Shown here one piece after another: positions 13,922 through 25,382 of a DNA stretch of 64,000 bases; within the stretch, counting starts at the first letter, position 1, and each line of letters begins with the position of its first letter. The translations under genes and the position numbers were made by a program. Origin of the DNA: Cloeon dipterum. Its lineage: Eukaryota; Arthropoda; Insecta; Ephemeroptera; Baetidae. The stretch spans positions 28,417,681 to 28,481,680 of the forward strand of contig NC_088786.1 in the NCBI RefSeq assembly GCF_949628265.1, given 5' to 3'. The notes beneath the pieces were generated by a model. It searched no databases. It saw only the letters and a program-made list of their open reading frames with translations, and had not been told where the DNA came from.

Positions 13922-16900
13922 TGAGCGTTTTTATTTATGCACCGTTTTATTCAGGCTGAGATATACTGCCTATAGTCATTTTCTTTTGGAGCATTATTAG
14001 AGTCGTTGAGTAGGGGTAGGGGCATCTTTATGGGGTATAGGATAAAGGCGTAATTCGGAAAAATGAAAAATGATACACCAGTTTGCCGGGTTACTATATT
14101 GCTTGGCACATCTAAAAGAGCTTTTCTGATACGCCATAAAATTACTTTGAACTTAAAAGAGTTAGGGAGACATTTTACGCATTTTTAATTGATTTTTATC
14201 ATTCATTTTGTTCATAATTTTCAGAATTTTGAAATAGCTTTGTGAAACCAAATTCAATGTATATGCTTCAGGTTATTTTGAATCACTATCTGGTCGTTAA
14301 AACGCTTGACTGTATTGCTCATCACTTAGTACAATTTAAAAAGAGGTGAAGTGACGAAATCCTGTGCAACCCCGCAACTTGTCCTTCTTGCGACATAACT
14401 CTGCACTCCACAAAAATTCAATCGCCATATTCCATCCATTCTTTAAGTTATTTCATGCGGAAAATTGTGGGCTTATAAGTAACGTCAAATTCCACGCAAT
14501 TAATAAAGTCGAGATGTTTTCAACAAACTTTCTGGTTTTTCAAAATTTCCTGCAGCTAAATACTGCAGCGTTGAATTTAGTTTTACATGTAAAGTACTGC
14601 TGGTAGTGCTGATGAGGCCTGCGGGATTGTAGCAGCTTGTGCAGTTCAGAACAAAAGCGAGTGATACTATGTTCTCTGCAATTATTTCGCTCTTAGCTCT
14701 TTTTCAGCATTGGGGACTAAACATTGTAAAATCTATCTTTATATTATATATTTCCCTGACCTCTATTTGGGTTATTTGTCCTTTGATATAAAAATTGTTG
14801 ATTTGAGTTTACAAAATAAGAGACAAATTACAAAGCAGAAGAGGCCAAATTAGCATAACAATTTATTTCACAGTTTTCCCTTATAACAATAATTACAAAT
14901 TCATCACAACATCCACATATTCCAGCGGGTTCGAATTTCCACAGGAAAGGCAATATTCCGAAAAACAACCCAGCATTCCCGCACAAATTTGTAGCAAAAA
15001 CTTCGTCCATTTAACGTTCATATCTAATAAAAAGTTTGCAAGGAATTTCGGAGAAGAGGCAAATTGAATGAGAAATATAAGCGGCAGTAAGTTGCTCTGC
15101 TTGAAATCTGCGCTATACAAAAGAGCGCTTTGAGCAGCGTTGGAAAGGGTGCGGCACAGCAATTTTTGATCAAGGAACCAAAACCACAAAGACGCGAGAT
15201 TGAAACTGTGCACGCCTTTTCAAAGAGTCGGTGTGCGTTTCTTCGCCTCCACATAAATTTTCATTTCCCTCCGTTGCTCACGTTTAAATAATTGTCTTTT
15301 GCTTCATGCCAGTTTTCACGCAGTTTGCAGGTCGCGGTGGATGCTAATTCGGCGCGGCATGTGCTTAATAAGCCTGCTGCCTGGCTCTTCTCTCATTAGG
15401 GTTGGGGCCACTCGGGCGCTCGAGTGTCATGGCTGTGTGTGTGTGTGTGTTTTTGCCGCGTACCACCTCGAGCTGGGGCCCTTGCTTGCTTCCCTGCGCC
15501 GCACCGCGACGAACGTGCGTGCGGCCTCTCGTGGGGTGGTCGGGCGGGGCACGGGGGTTGGCCTCTCTCGTTTTCGCGCAAAGCCCAATTTGCAGACTCC
15601 GCTGATTGCGGCGCTAATTGCTCCGCGAGATGTACACACGGCGGCTAGACACAGCAGCCTGCGCTTTTAACCACGATGCGTCGGCAGACACATACAAATA
15701 TGCGGTCATTTTGCGTCCCATTAAATGCAAGCATGAGCTTTGTCAGACGTCAGAAAGGACCTAAATGGCACAACTGTTGAGATGCATTTATAAAAATCAG
15801 GTGAGAAATAAACTTGAAAGTTTTTTTTAATTTTTAACTCATTTTAAGCCCATTGGTTGGTAACAAGTACCAGAAATATAATTTAATAAACTAAATGGCC
15901 GTGAATTTATTGTGTAGGAACGTTGACAAACATTTACAAAAGAACATGTTTTATAAGCAATTAAATTAATTAAATTAGCGAGTCAAATAATAACAATTAA
16001 TGTAAATTATCACAAGAGATCTTTGGTCCGCGGGTATTATGTTATTAGATCAGAATCTTCTACATTATCTGTACGCGCGAAACTAACTCTCCTAACCGGA
16101 GAGCAAGTACGCGCAACATGCCCATTGCGTGCGGTGTTGGAGCGGTCAGTGAAGGTTGAGGGTAGCGAAGCGTTTATTATATACGTACAGTAATACTGAC
16201 ATCTATTGGAGCGAGAATTACACAAACTTGATTTACGCCAGTAAGAGTCGGGAACCACTACAATCGCAATATATAATATACTTCATCCCACTGATGATGT
16301 GTTGGTTGTTTTATTATAGCCACTCCAGTTATTATTTTCTCGCGTCTCGGTAAAAAAGAAAAATGTTTGTTTTCTCCTTGCCTCCTTTTATTTGATGCCC
16401 CCGCGGGGTGTGATTCTAGGTGTCGTGGGTGCTGCGGGCTCCGAGAAGCAGGAGCAAAAGAAGCGGCGAGTAGGAAACAAACAAAAACACTTGATCTTGC
16501 TGGCAGGCACGCGCACTCATTCATTGTGTTTCGCACGTTGTTGCTTTTAGTCGCCGCTTTCTTGCCGATCTTCTCTGCACGCTCACTTTGCATGAGATGG
16601 GAAACAGTCACGCGATCACTATAGGGCAGCAGGCCGGGATGAGATGAGAGTAAGGGGATGATGTCTCTTTGGCCGACAGTGCTATATATTGCTTGGGATT
16701 AATTTTTATTGTTTGAAGGTGAAAAAATGAGTTAGCATTTTAAGTAATTTTCCAGTGATTAATCGTTTTTAATCAAATCACTTTCGCATTTTGTATTTTT
16801 TTTCTCTACCAATTATCATTAAATTTGATTTTGCTGTGAAACAAATCAGAGTCATTTTGTGAAACCTTCTTATTATTAATAATGAATTTTCACAAGTTTT

Positions 16901-17208
16901 TACTAACATTTAATTTAATTTAACTTATATAAAGGAGGCGGAGTACAGTATTTTTGGGTTAGACTGGCAATAAAGATAGATTTATAATAAGACTTGTCTG
17001 TGCCCTTTTGAAATTAAGTGTAAATTTTCGTTTCCAATATTTAATACATTTACAGTACGAGAATGTCCAGATATTTTGAATTTTTTTTATTCGGCTCGGA
17101 TAGGAAGGATCTCTCTACAGTTGTAAGGGGTTGATTGCAATTTTAATTTTGTGTGCGATTTGTTTTACAGTTTGTGGTGTGACCACTTGGAGCGCGCGCG
17201 TCGCGGTT

Positions 17209-17214
17209 TATAAA
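17209..17214 (+). promoter_or_regulatory. TATA box, possible proximal promoter of Ggamma30A
   Basis: TATAAA followed by GG sits in a GC-rich patch directly before the first coding exon. A TCACAC initiator-like sequence places a possible start base at 17240, 31 bases after the first T, which is the usual spacing. Transcripts starting there would have a 27-base leader before the ATG at 17267. This is positional inference. Confidence 0.4.
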
Positions 17215-17266
17215 GGCAGCAAGTCGGCATCCCGGCCTCACACTGGATCCCACGGTGCTCAGCGGA

Positions 17267-19863
17267 ATGGACAAGGACGCGCTCAAGAAGCAGATCGAAA
17301 ACATGAAGTACCAGGCCACGATGGAGCGCTGGCCTCTCAGCAAAAGCATATCCGCGTGAGTCTTTTGCCCCACACGTCCCTTCAGGGCCGACTGGGGCCC
17401 TCGAGGTCCCAGAAGGGCCCGCAGAGACATCGGTATCCCGATGGAGCGAGCCCACTGCGGAAATGATATCCATGATTGGCCTCCGCCCTTCCAATGATTT
17501 CGATTTTCCTTGTTCGACTGAAAATATTTTTGAAGTGCTGAAAATGACTGTCTTAAGGGCAGCACGAGCATCAGGGATGAGAACTAGAGTTGTTTAAAAC
17601 TTCAATTAAAAATTAAAGTGTCGTTTACCTTACTTGTTGAAATTGATTTAGTAACTAAAATTAGACTACAGAATGTCACATTTATTTCTGAAATAGTTCA
17701 AAACTCAGGAAATTTCCAGGGTTTAAAGAAAATTGCAGTTTGTTGTTGATATTGATTTTTGTCGGCGCAGAATCCGATTGGCCCTTGGTGGGCTGTTCTC
17801 CCCACGGCAGGTCCGGCGAGCATTAAATTTTTGCGACTCTTTGTTTTTCATTCCACAGTTTGCACACTTTGCCCACGGGTTTCGTTTTGGACGAAGCGTC
17901 AACAAATAAATGAGTGGGAAGCAGACGACGTATGACGGGACTATCGATCGTGCAAGGGATAGTTGGTGGGCGGGGGAGGCACCCTCCAGCGCTCACAACC
18001 AGGGTGGGCAACGTTAGAGCAATGTGACCCGCAGTCACCAGCATTTCAACACACCCACCACAGAGGATGCGAAAAATATTTTGTGCTTTTGACTTTTGAC
18101 TCATTCTAACGTGAAAAATTTGATAGCAAAAAAATTCACGTCAACATTGCGTGGCAATAATTTTTCGAACCAATCACGCATATCTACCACAGAGATAAGA
18201 ACGAAAATTTTATTTATCGCCCGCAACTGATTGTGACAAGGAGCAGTTAATATAAATTGTTGTGGAAGTACGCGTCGTGCAGAGGCGCGCCTGCGGTTGG
18301 GTTAAGTATACAATCCGCTTGGCCGCGATGCCCGACAGGTTGCATACATAGCGTATCTGCAGGGGTTGTCGCCTTTATCAGACCTTGTTAAATCCAACTT
18401 GCCTTAGAGAAAGTTTTAATTTAATTTGCATGACCGCATTTCAACCAGGGTTTGGCAAAAGGCCGTAACATAGTATAAAAATACAGTTTTTTTTAAATAA
18501 TCAACGTTGTTAAATAGTGTTTTTAAGATAGTCACTAACAGGAAACCCTATTATGCAATTGGAAATAATTAAGGAAATTAAGTCCCCTAAAACAATATCA
18601 GGAAAACGTTATCATTTTGCGGAAAATTCAGCACCATCGTGGAAACATGAGACGCTAAAATACATCATTCCATGTAACCAAAAAAATTAGTTTTTCAACT
18701 TTTACGGATGATTGATACAATTGTGAACTGGGCAGGAATCGTATATATTAAACTGTCAACATTTGTGGATGTTGATCATCGCGAAAAGTATATTTTTCCC
18801 AGCTGAACAATATTTTTTCAAAAACCGAATAAGAAATACACACGCAGGTTGTTTATTGAAACTTGAATTTACGAAAATGCATTTTAATTTAGTTAAATTT
18901 TGAGTAATTTAATTCAAATTGTCAATCACCTATTATACAAAGTCAAAGAAAAATGCTAAACATTTAAAGGTATTCATGGGTCTTGTCCAGAAATCGAAAC
19001 CTCTGATCTTTTGACATGCAATTTTTGGTGATATGCTGTAGGTGAAAAAATTGAAAATATATTCACCGTCTGGAAAAATGGGCTTCTCGCTATTTTTATT
19101 TCTATTGTACATAAACCCAAATGTTAGAAAAAACACACCTGATTTCTCTCCAAATAAAAACATTGATCCCAATAACTGTACATACATTTTCTTCGTGTTT
19201 TGTTCGTGAGATTTTGTAGGGCCACGAGCCTACTCAAGGTGGAAGATATAGAGAGGAAAGAGGCGTTTGATTTGATTTGCGCACCCCTCTTATGCTATCA
19301 ATAAATCTTTCCCCTCTTCAAAACTGTCTAAAAGGTGCAAGCAAAAATAGGAGTTGACTTGAAAAGCGTCATGCACTGCCTTATGCTCTCGAATGATCCA
19401 ACAAAAATAAATAAATGATATATCCAAGCCCCTTCCATTAAGCACAACACAGTTTACCAATTCGCTTTTAGAGCGTGGCGCGTTCGCCATCGATTGGCTT
19501 TTCACGCCTGTCGAATTTGATTACACCAATTTGTCCGTCGAAAATTGCGAATTTCATCTCTCTCGTCATCTCTCCTTTGATTGCCACGGGGCCGAAATTG
19601 ATTTGAACGGACTATACACCATCTATGTGCCCTCGTCGAAAGAAGCTTTTCGATCTCATTCAAAGCAAATTAACCCACGACGGGATTCGCCTCTCATTCA
19701 CCGCCTATCTCTCCGGAACGAAGCTAGTGATTAAAAAATATATTTGCGTGTTGGCAGGATGCGCGAATACGTGGAGGAGAACGAAAAGAGCGACCCTTTG
19801 ATCCACGCACCCGACAAGAAGAACAACCCTTGGGCCGAGAAGGGCAAGTGCGTTATCATGTAA
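17267..19863 (+). CDS. Ggamma30A: Guanine nucleotide-binding protein subunit gamma, eye-type (Ggamma30A/Ggamma-e)
   Basis: Two coding exons, 17267-17355 and 19758-19863, joined in phase (the split codon becomes GCG, Ala), give 64 residues. The sequence follows Drosophila Ggamma30A closely: [24 protein letters not shown], then [19 protein letters not shown]. It ends in the prenylation box CVIM, whose final Met predicts farnesylation. In flies this subunit pairs with the eye G-beta and serves phototransduction through Gq at the rhabdomere membrane. A role in the visual system is therefore likely but inferred. The fly protein has about eight more N-terminal residues. The same frame here continues upstream with similar residues (DPTVLSG), but a CTG at 17243 stands where the fly ATG would be. 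I therefore start at the first in-frame ATG. Identity is very secure; the exact start is not. Confidence 0.92.
17356..19757 (+). other. Intron of the Ggamma30A gene
   Basis: Donor GTGAGT follows the split Ala codon; acceptor GGCAG ends at 19757. No nested gene was found. It holds copy A of a second dispersed repeat (18831-18873). The open frame at 19531-19734 just before the acceptor matches nothing I know and is probably chance. Confidence 0.7.
18831..18873 (+). repeat. Second dispersed repeat, copy A
   Basis: The first 20 bases, AAGAAATACACACGCAGGTT, are identical to 26175-26194. Similarity continues for about 23 bases downstream with several mismatches, and more weakly upstream. Both copies lie on the plus strand inside introns of different genes. 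This suggests a short old interspersed element. Confidence 0.6.
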
Positions 19864-22256
19864 GCTGGGACCATCCGACCTCGGCCGGCCTCCAGCGGAT
19901 AAGGAAACCACTCATTGCTGATTTAACTGGAAATTATATTAAAATTTTGATTATATATGGTCAGGAGAGAGCCCAAATTTGCAATCGTGAGAGCACGTCT
20001 TTGTAACATCATTGTAGTCAGCTGAAATTTTTATCTTTTCGAGAGCAATTTTATTGCGAGATCAGAGAGTTGGCTCTTGAGAAGAGTCGCTCCACTCGCC
20101 CGTTTCAGTATCTGCGTATTTAAAAGTTTGGAGGCAAAAAGGTTTTGCTTTGATCGCGAAAATCCAAAGATATAATGTGTATTGTTATTATGTGATTTAG
20201 AGCTTAGAAAAAGACCTCGTTTTTTAATAAACACCCAATGTTCTATATTTATTTCTCGATAACAAAGAGTTAGTATTGTTTTCAACGGTTTAACTGCGCC
20301 AACTCTCAGTTGTGAGAGTCGCTAGTGCAGCAACAGCAGCTGAAATAATGTGTACTTAATTTAACTGCGTGTAGCCAGCCGATTTACTAATCGAAAGGTG
20401 GAGCTAGAGCGGCGAATGAATTCAACGCCCCGGTTCTAAGTCAAGCACTTAACTCTGTTTCAAATCAAATGCTTTTTACCAAAAAGGAAATGATCTCGCA
20501 GATTATTTACCCCAACAAGACCGTGTGCGTCCAGCGATTCGCACGCCACTTTCAATATGTCACCTTTCAAATTATGAAAATGTTTACTAGTATTACCGAA
20601 ACTGCTTTTTATGGATCACTATTACTTCTTGATGACCGACGCGTGTCAAAATTGTAAAAATTCAATCACAGCTATGCAAATAAAAGTTTCACACGTCTTA
20701 AGCCCGCATTTTAAATCCTTCAACAAACCTATTGTTTTGCCAATGGTTATATATCTCAATTTCCTCAAAAAGCAAAAGTCAATAATAATTCTAACAATAT
20801 GTAAAGAACTAAATTATGTTTGTGTTTGAAGGCTCATCAGATTGATGAGCCAGCCCAGAAAAGGCCTTTTTAAAAGTCGAGAATGGTGCGGGACACTTGA
20901 GAGTCATGAGCATGCTTGAAAGTCTCAGAAGTGAAGAGAAATAAAATCATGAATTTTTTCATTCAACATCAAACTGAGCTACTAGGGTTTAGAATGTTAA
21001 AATTAAGAAATTATCATGTTGGATTTTAAAGCATTCCTTTTTATTTTGAAGTGAATTTTGAGTAATATTTATGGCGTTTTCAAATCGTGACAAAGTATGC
21101 TCTCCTGAGGGACGAAGAGGGTGCGCACGCGGCGACAGAAAGCGGAGCACCGACGACTTCTTTTGACACAACATTTCAATCAATCACAATCAAGTCTGGT
21201 ACAAACATGTCATTATATCTATTTTTGTAATATGCACGTGTTAAAAAACTAGAATATAAATCAATAGTTATGGTAGAAAACACTTAGATTGAATCACCTT
21301 TTTCCCCATCGGCAAAAATACAATCAAAAGCATGCTGTTTTTTTGTCTTTATTCATTTGAGTGTACATTACGACAGTCGAATCTGCAAATTGCCTGGCCC
21401 TTTTGAGCAAAATCATCAAGATAAAGAAAATATGACCATATCGTGTCCTTGGCTTTAGAATTTATTGCTGAGAAGGCAAATCTGTGTTTTGTGTGGTTGC
21501 ACCCAACAAGGCTTGTTTATACCAATGAAAGAAGGCTGACGGTGCAGTCTCCCGTGTTAAAAAGTTCTCACCAATTGAGGACAAAAAGGCGATTGCTTCA
21601 TTGAGCTAACAGAAAAAGTTACAAAAATACTCAGCTGATACTGTAATTGGGGGTCTTGGTTGCAGCAACAGGACAAAAAGGAGACTTGGAACTTTGACCT
21701 GTGTGTAAAAGGCACTGGTTCTGCACACAGACAAGGATTATTTTTCAATTCTCTCTCCACTGTGAGCCCCACGCCTTGCTCTCTATCACTTTATTTAATT
21801 TGATCCACTTTTCCAAGGAATTACACTTACTTGACTGGTTCAAGGGGAAAATGCCACTCGGTTCGAATGAGATCTACCTCTCAGCGCAAAACTAATTTAC
21901 AACAAGAGCAAGTTGAGTGGGCAGTGAGAAAAAATACAACCTTCACGTCGAAAAATTAGTTAAACCAATTTATGATCAGTAGAAAAAAAACATGATGCAT
22001 GGCATTTTGTCTCTTAAGCGTTAGAAATTAAAAACAATCGGCAGGGTTATCCTGTTTGGAAAAAAATAATTAAAATTATGCATAAATACTTAATGTTTCC
22101 AATGAGACATGTCAATAAAAGGCACCCTGCCTCTGATGGCGGAACCTGCCAAAGGTCCACATCCAGCTATTGTTAGTGAACATAGGTTAAGAAGAAGAAA
22201 TAGTAGGAAGAGCTGGTTGGCCTCTGGAGAAGGAGAGTGGGGTGCTGAGAAGGACT
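19864..22256. other. Convergent spacer between Ggamma30A and RhoGDI
   Basis: Probably holds both 3' untranslated regions. A reverse-strand AATAAA at 21795-21790 is a possible RhoGDI end signal. A perfect 9-bp stem with a 3-base loop lies at 20831-20851. No coding exon was recognised on either strand. Confidence 0.45.
20831..20851. repeat. Perfect inverted repeat, 9-bp arms and 3-base loop
   Basis: GGCTCATCA, then GAT, then TGATGAGCC. In RNA from either strand this forms a tight hairpin. It lies about 1 kb past the gamma-subunit stop codon, so it could be in that transcript's 3' untranslated region. The stem is too short for a microRNA precursor. Confidence 0.85.
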
Positions 22257-24132
22257 TTAGTCCTTCCAATCTTTCTTGATTTCAAAGCTCCACTCCCACT
22301 TGAGATGCTCGTTTTTATCGTCATCAGTGAAGAGCGAGTGCACCGAGTAGCTTCCGCGCGCCATCATACCTGAAGGTGCGTCTTCGGCAGGCGTCGTGTA
22401 AGACTGCATCTCCTCTTTGGGCGGGTAACTGCCCACCATGTGCGTCATTCGGTCAACTGTGCAATGACACGCGTTCAAAATCTTTTTAACTGTGTGCAGG
22501 ATTTAAACTTTATACAGGAAAAGTTGTAACAAGGAACATGAGTGTTAGGATTCCAAGTTTTGAAGTGGAGCAAACTCATTTAATTTGTGTAGCCTGTCAT
22601 GATATGAGCCATGTTGAATAGTCATTTTTTTCAATTCGATAGTTTTAATAAAACTATAATAGCAAGTGTTCAATTTTCGTTTGTTCTATGTTTTGCATAA
22701 TGGGACTGTCAGTATTTTATATTATTTCTTGTTTTAATTTCCGTTACATTCATTAACAAGGCTTCCAATTATTGTTGTCTTTTTCTTGACTGGGCTAGTT
22801 AGCCCGTGAGCCCATGTTATTTGTTTGCGATTTAATTAGGACGCGACGTTTACAAGAGTTATTCGCTATCAGGGTGTTACCCATCTCGGAAGAAATAAAC
22901 CCCGATTAAACCTTAATTTATTAAAATATAAATATTTTCCTGATATTCCTAGCAGCAAAAATGGAGCTAAGTTACCAGTTATACAGCAAATAGAATTGGT
23001 GGAACTAGTTATTAGGTTTTCCCTTCTTTCCCATCAAATTTGGAAAGATACCTCAAAATGGGTGGCACTATGCGAACTTAATATTAGTGTGGATAGTTAT
23101 AAATTAATAAAAATTCCTTGAGATAAGTTTTTCTCGTTTAAGAGAGGCTACTATGGTCTAATTTTATCAAAATAAAAGAAAACTAAATTTGGATAACATA
23201 ATAAATTATAAGTTTTTACTCATTTAAAACTCTGTAACGATGCTACCAACGTCAAATTTTAAGCTTTCCCTTGGTGAGCTTAAGATTTTTATCATCAAAA
23301 GAGAACAAATAAATTGTGTCTGCTGTTTGTCAAACTTGGCATCATAGCATGTTCCTTGTCAGTGGATTGCAGCATACCAACAAGCTGATCAATGATAAAG
23401 AAAAAAAGATAGAAGCGGGTGCTGTTTTTTCCCTCATCTATGGTTTCCCTGACCAGAGTGGGACACTTCAAAGCATAGCTTAAGTTTACTTTTCAATAAA
23501 TTTGATTGTCAACGATCTTACCACATCCTGAGAGAGGAAGCATGTGTGAAAGAGCATTTTTCCGTGTAAGAACAAAACGTTTAGCTCGGAAACTGGGAAA
23601 AATGAGCTCACCTGGGACTCCAAGACGACTTGTTTTCTGCACGTACTTCAGTCCGTGCACGATTTCCCTCTGAACAATAAAGTCGATACGGATCCTGTAC
23701 GAAACTCCCTCCTTAATCACGAAGGTCTGTAAAAAAATCAAGATGCTGAAACCAGGTTACATTCAAAAGCTGAAAAGTACCTTTTTCTTGAGCTGGGAAA
23801 TGTCACCGGTGAGGTTCAGCACGACGTCGTCTCTGTCAGCAACCACAAGAGCTAGTTGCTTTACAAGGACTCTTCTTGGGTCGTTTGGCTCTGCAATTGA
23901 GGAACCAAGTAATTGGCATCACAGCTGCAAGAATGGAACGCTTACCAACTACAACAGCACCGGCCGTGGAGGCGCCGAGCAAAGCCTCTTTGTACTTTCG
24001 GAGACTCTCATCCTCCTGGTCAGCGGCCAGGATTTCTTCCAACGTTTTCTCAGGAGGGGGCACATACCTGCTCTCCACATCCTCCACTTCGGCGCCTTCA
24101 GGGCCAACGTGTTCTGGCTCCTCTGCAGACAT
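22257..24132 (-). CDS. RhoGDI: Rho GDP-dissociation inhibitor (RhoGDI)
   Basis: Four coding exons, 24132-23946, 23890-23781, 23726-23612 and 22456-22257, join in phase to 203 residues, the family's usual length of about 200-205. RhoGDI binds prenylated Rho, Rac and Cdc42 in the cytosol, hides the lipid in an immunoglobulin-like pocket and blocks nucleotide exchange. The N-terminal regulatory arm carries [13 protein letters not shown]. The immunoglobulin-like domain includes [29 protein letters not shown], and the C-terminal [14 protein letters not shown] and [13 protein letters not shown], all family signatures. The acidic, Pro-containing N-terminus (MSAEEPEHV) is variable in the family. It is transcribed toward Ggamma30A and in the same direction as ASTE1 upstream. 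No anomalies. Confidence 0.96.
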
Positions 24133-25382
24133 GCTTCGATCTACTCAAATCCAGAGATATATATAGGATTCATCACTCTTGAATCGATTCAAGCGTCTGG
24201 GTTTTCCCAGTATAAATGAGGAAACATACATAATTTAACAATAATAAACCGCAATTAATTATAAATACATGCTACTTAATAAGTTAGGGACTTTTGAGAG
24301 CATAAGGACAAAAAACTTGAGAAACTAGAACAAAATGTTGAGGAAAAATTGGGCGTGAGCATTCAGTTTCAAATTAAATGATAAAAAATGAAATAAAGCC
24401 GAGAGTGCATTAATTTTCCTGATATTGGCCACGACAAAATCCGCATTTTTTCGATGGCCGGTACTATTTTCTAATCAATCTGTACACGATTTCTCATAAT
24501 GTATAATCTATATGAAATAAGTACTTGATGACGAATTACGAAAGCTATAATATATTTTCATGTACTACAAAGCCGACGACCACTGCAGCTGCAGGAGTGA
24601 AGAAAAAGCGAGAAGGCGAACGCTTAATTAATTTGCTGAGGATACGAGGGGGAAGACCAATGACTTAAGGGCGAAATTATTAGCCAATTACCTGCTAATC
24701 ACTCGGGAAGCCGCGGAAAGGGCGAATTATGACACTGGAGTGCGTGATAACCGCAATATCCTGCTGGATACACAAACGGGACAGAACACGCCCGCCGCCT
24801 CCTATAGATAACGAATGCAGTGCTGCCAATGTGATTAAATACGCAAGAACGACATAGTTGTGCCATAATTGAGTGACACTTTTTAGATCCTAAATCCATG
24901 CCAAAAATCCTAATGAGAATTAATGACTTATTAACGAAGAACGAAATTAACTATTTGAGTTCTAATAGCCAACTAGATATTAATTTTACCACGGACATTA
25001 CATTACGTATAATGACTGGGACATAATAAAATTCTAATGAGGTAGAATAAAATGAAATCCAAATATAAATATCATTTTTTCATTCTGATGAACTAAATTT
25101 TGTTCATCATGCACTGCGTTTAAAATTAGAAAGTGTTGACAAACAAGACCTATAATTTATTACTATAAATTTGAATTTACTTCCATAAATGTCATCTGAT
25201 AGATATTAAATTTAAAAACTAATATAAATTACAAATGAAAAAAACATAGGCTGCTATATGGCTATCGATTTGGACAGGTATTAAGTGTAAAGAGAGAGCA
25301 ATTACCGGAATTACGTTGTTTAAAAAGTTTTAATTCAGCTTAAAAACTCAAATAATTAAAATTATATCCATATAAAACAATG
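24133..25382. other. Spacer: RhoGDI upstream region and ASTE1 3' end
   Basis: No credible coding frames. A reverse-strand AATAAA at 25161-25156 is a plausible ASTE1 end signal about 220 bases past its stop. The RhoGDI leader and promoter should lie just above 24132, but no TATA box or clear initiator stood out. Confidence 0.4.

Noticed and set aside
14921-14945. GGGTTCGAATTTCC resembling a tRNA B box
   Set aside because: No 5-bp T stem and no matching upstream D arm or acceptor stem on either strand.
15299-15670. Open frames on both strands in a GC-rich island of the Ggamma30A upstream region
   Set aside because: Several mutually overlapping frames stay open because stop codons are rare in CpG-rich DNA; none resembles a protein.
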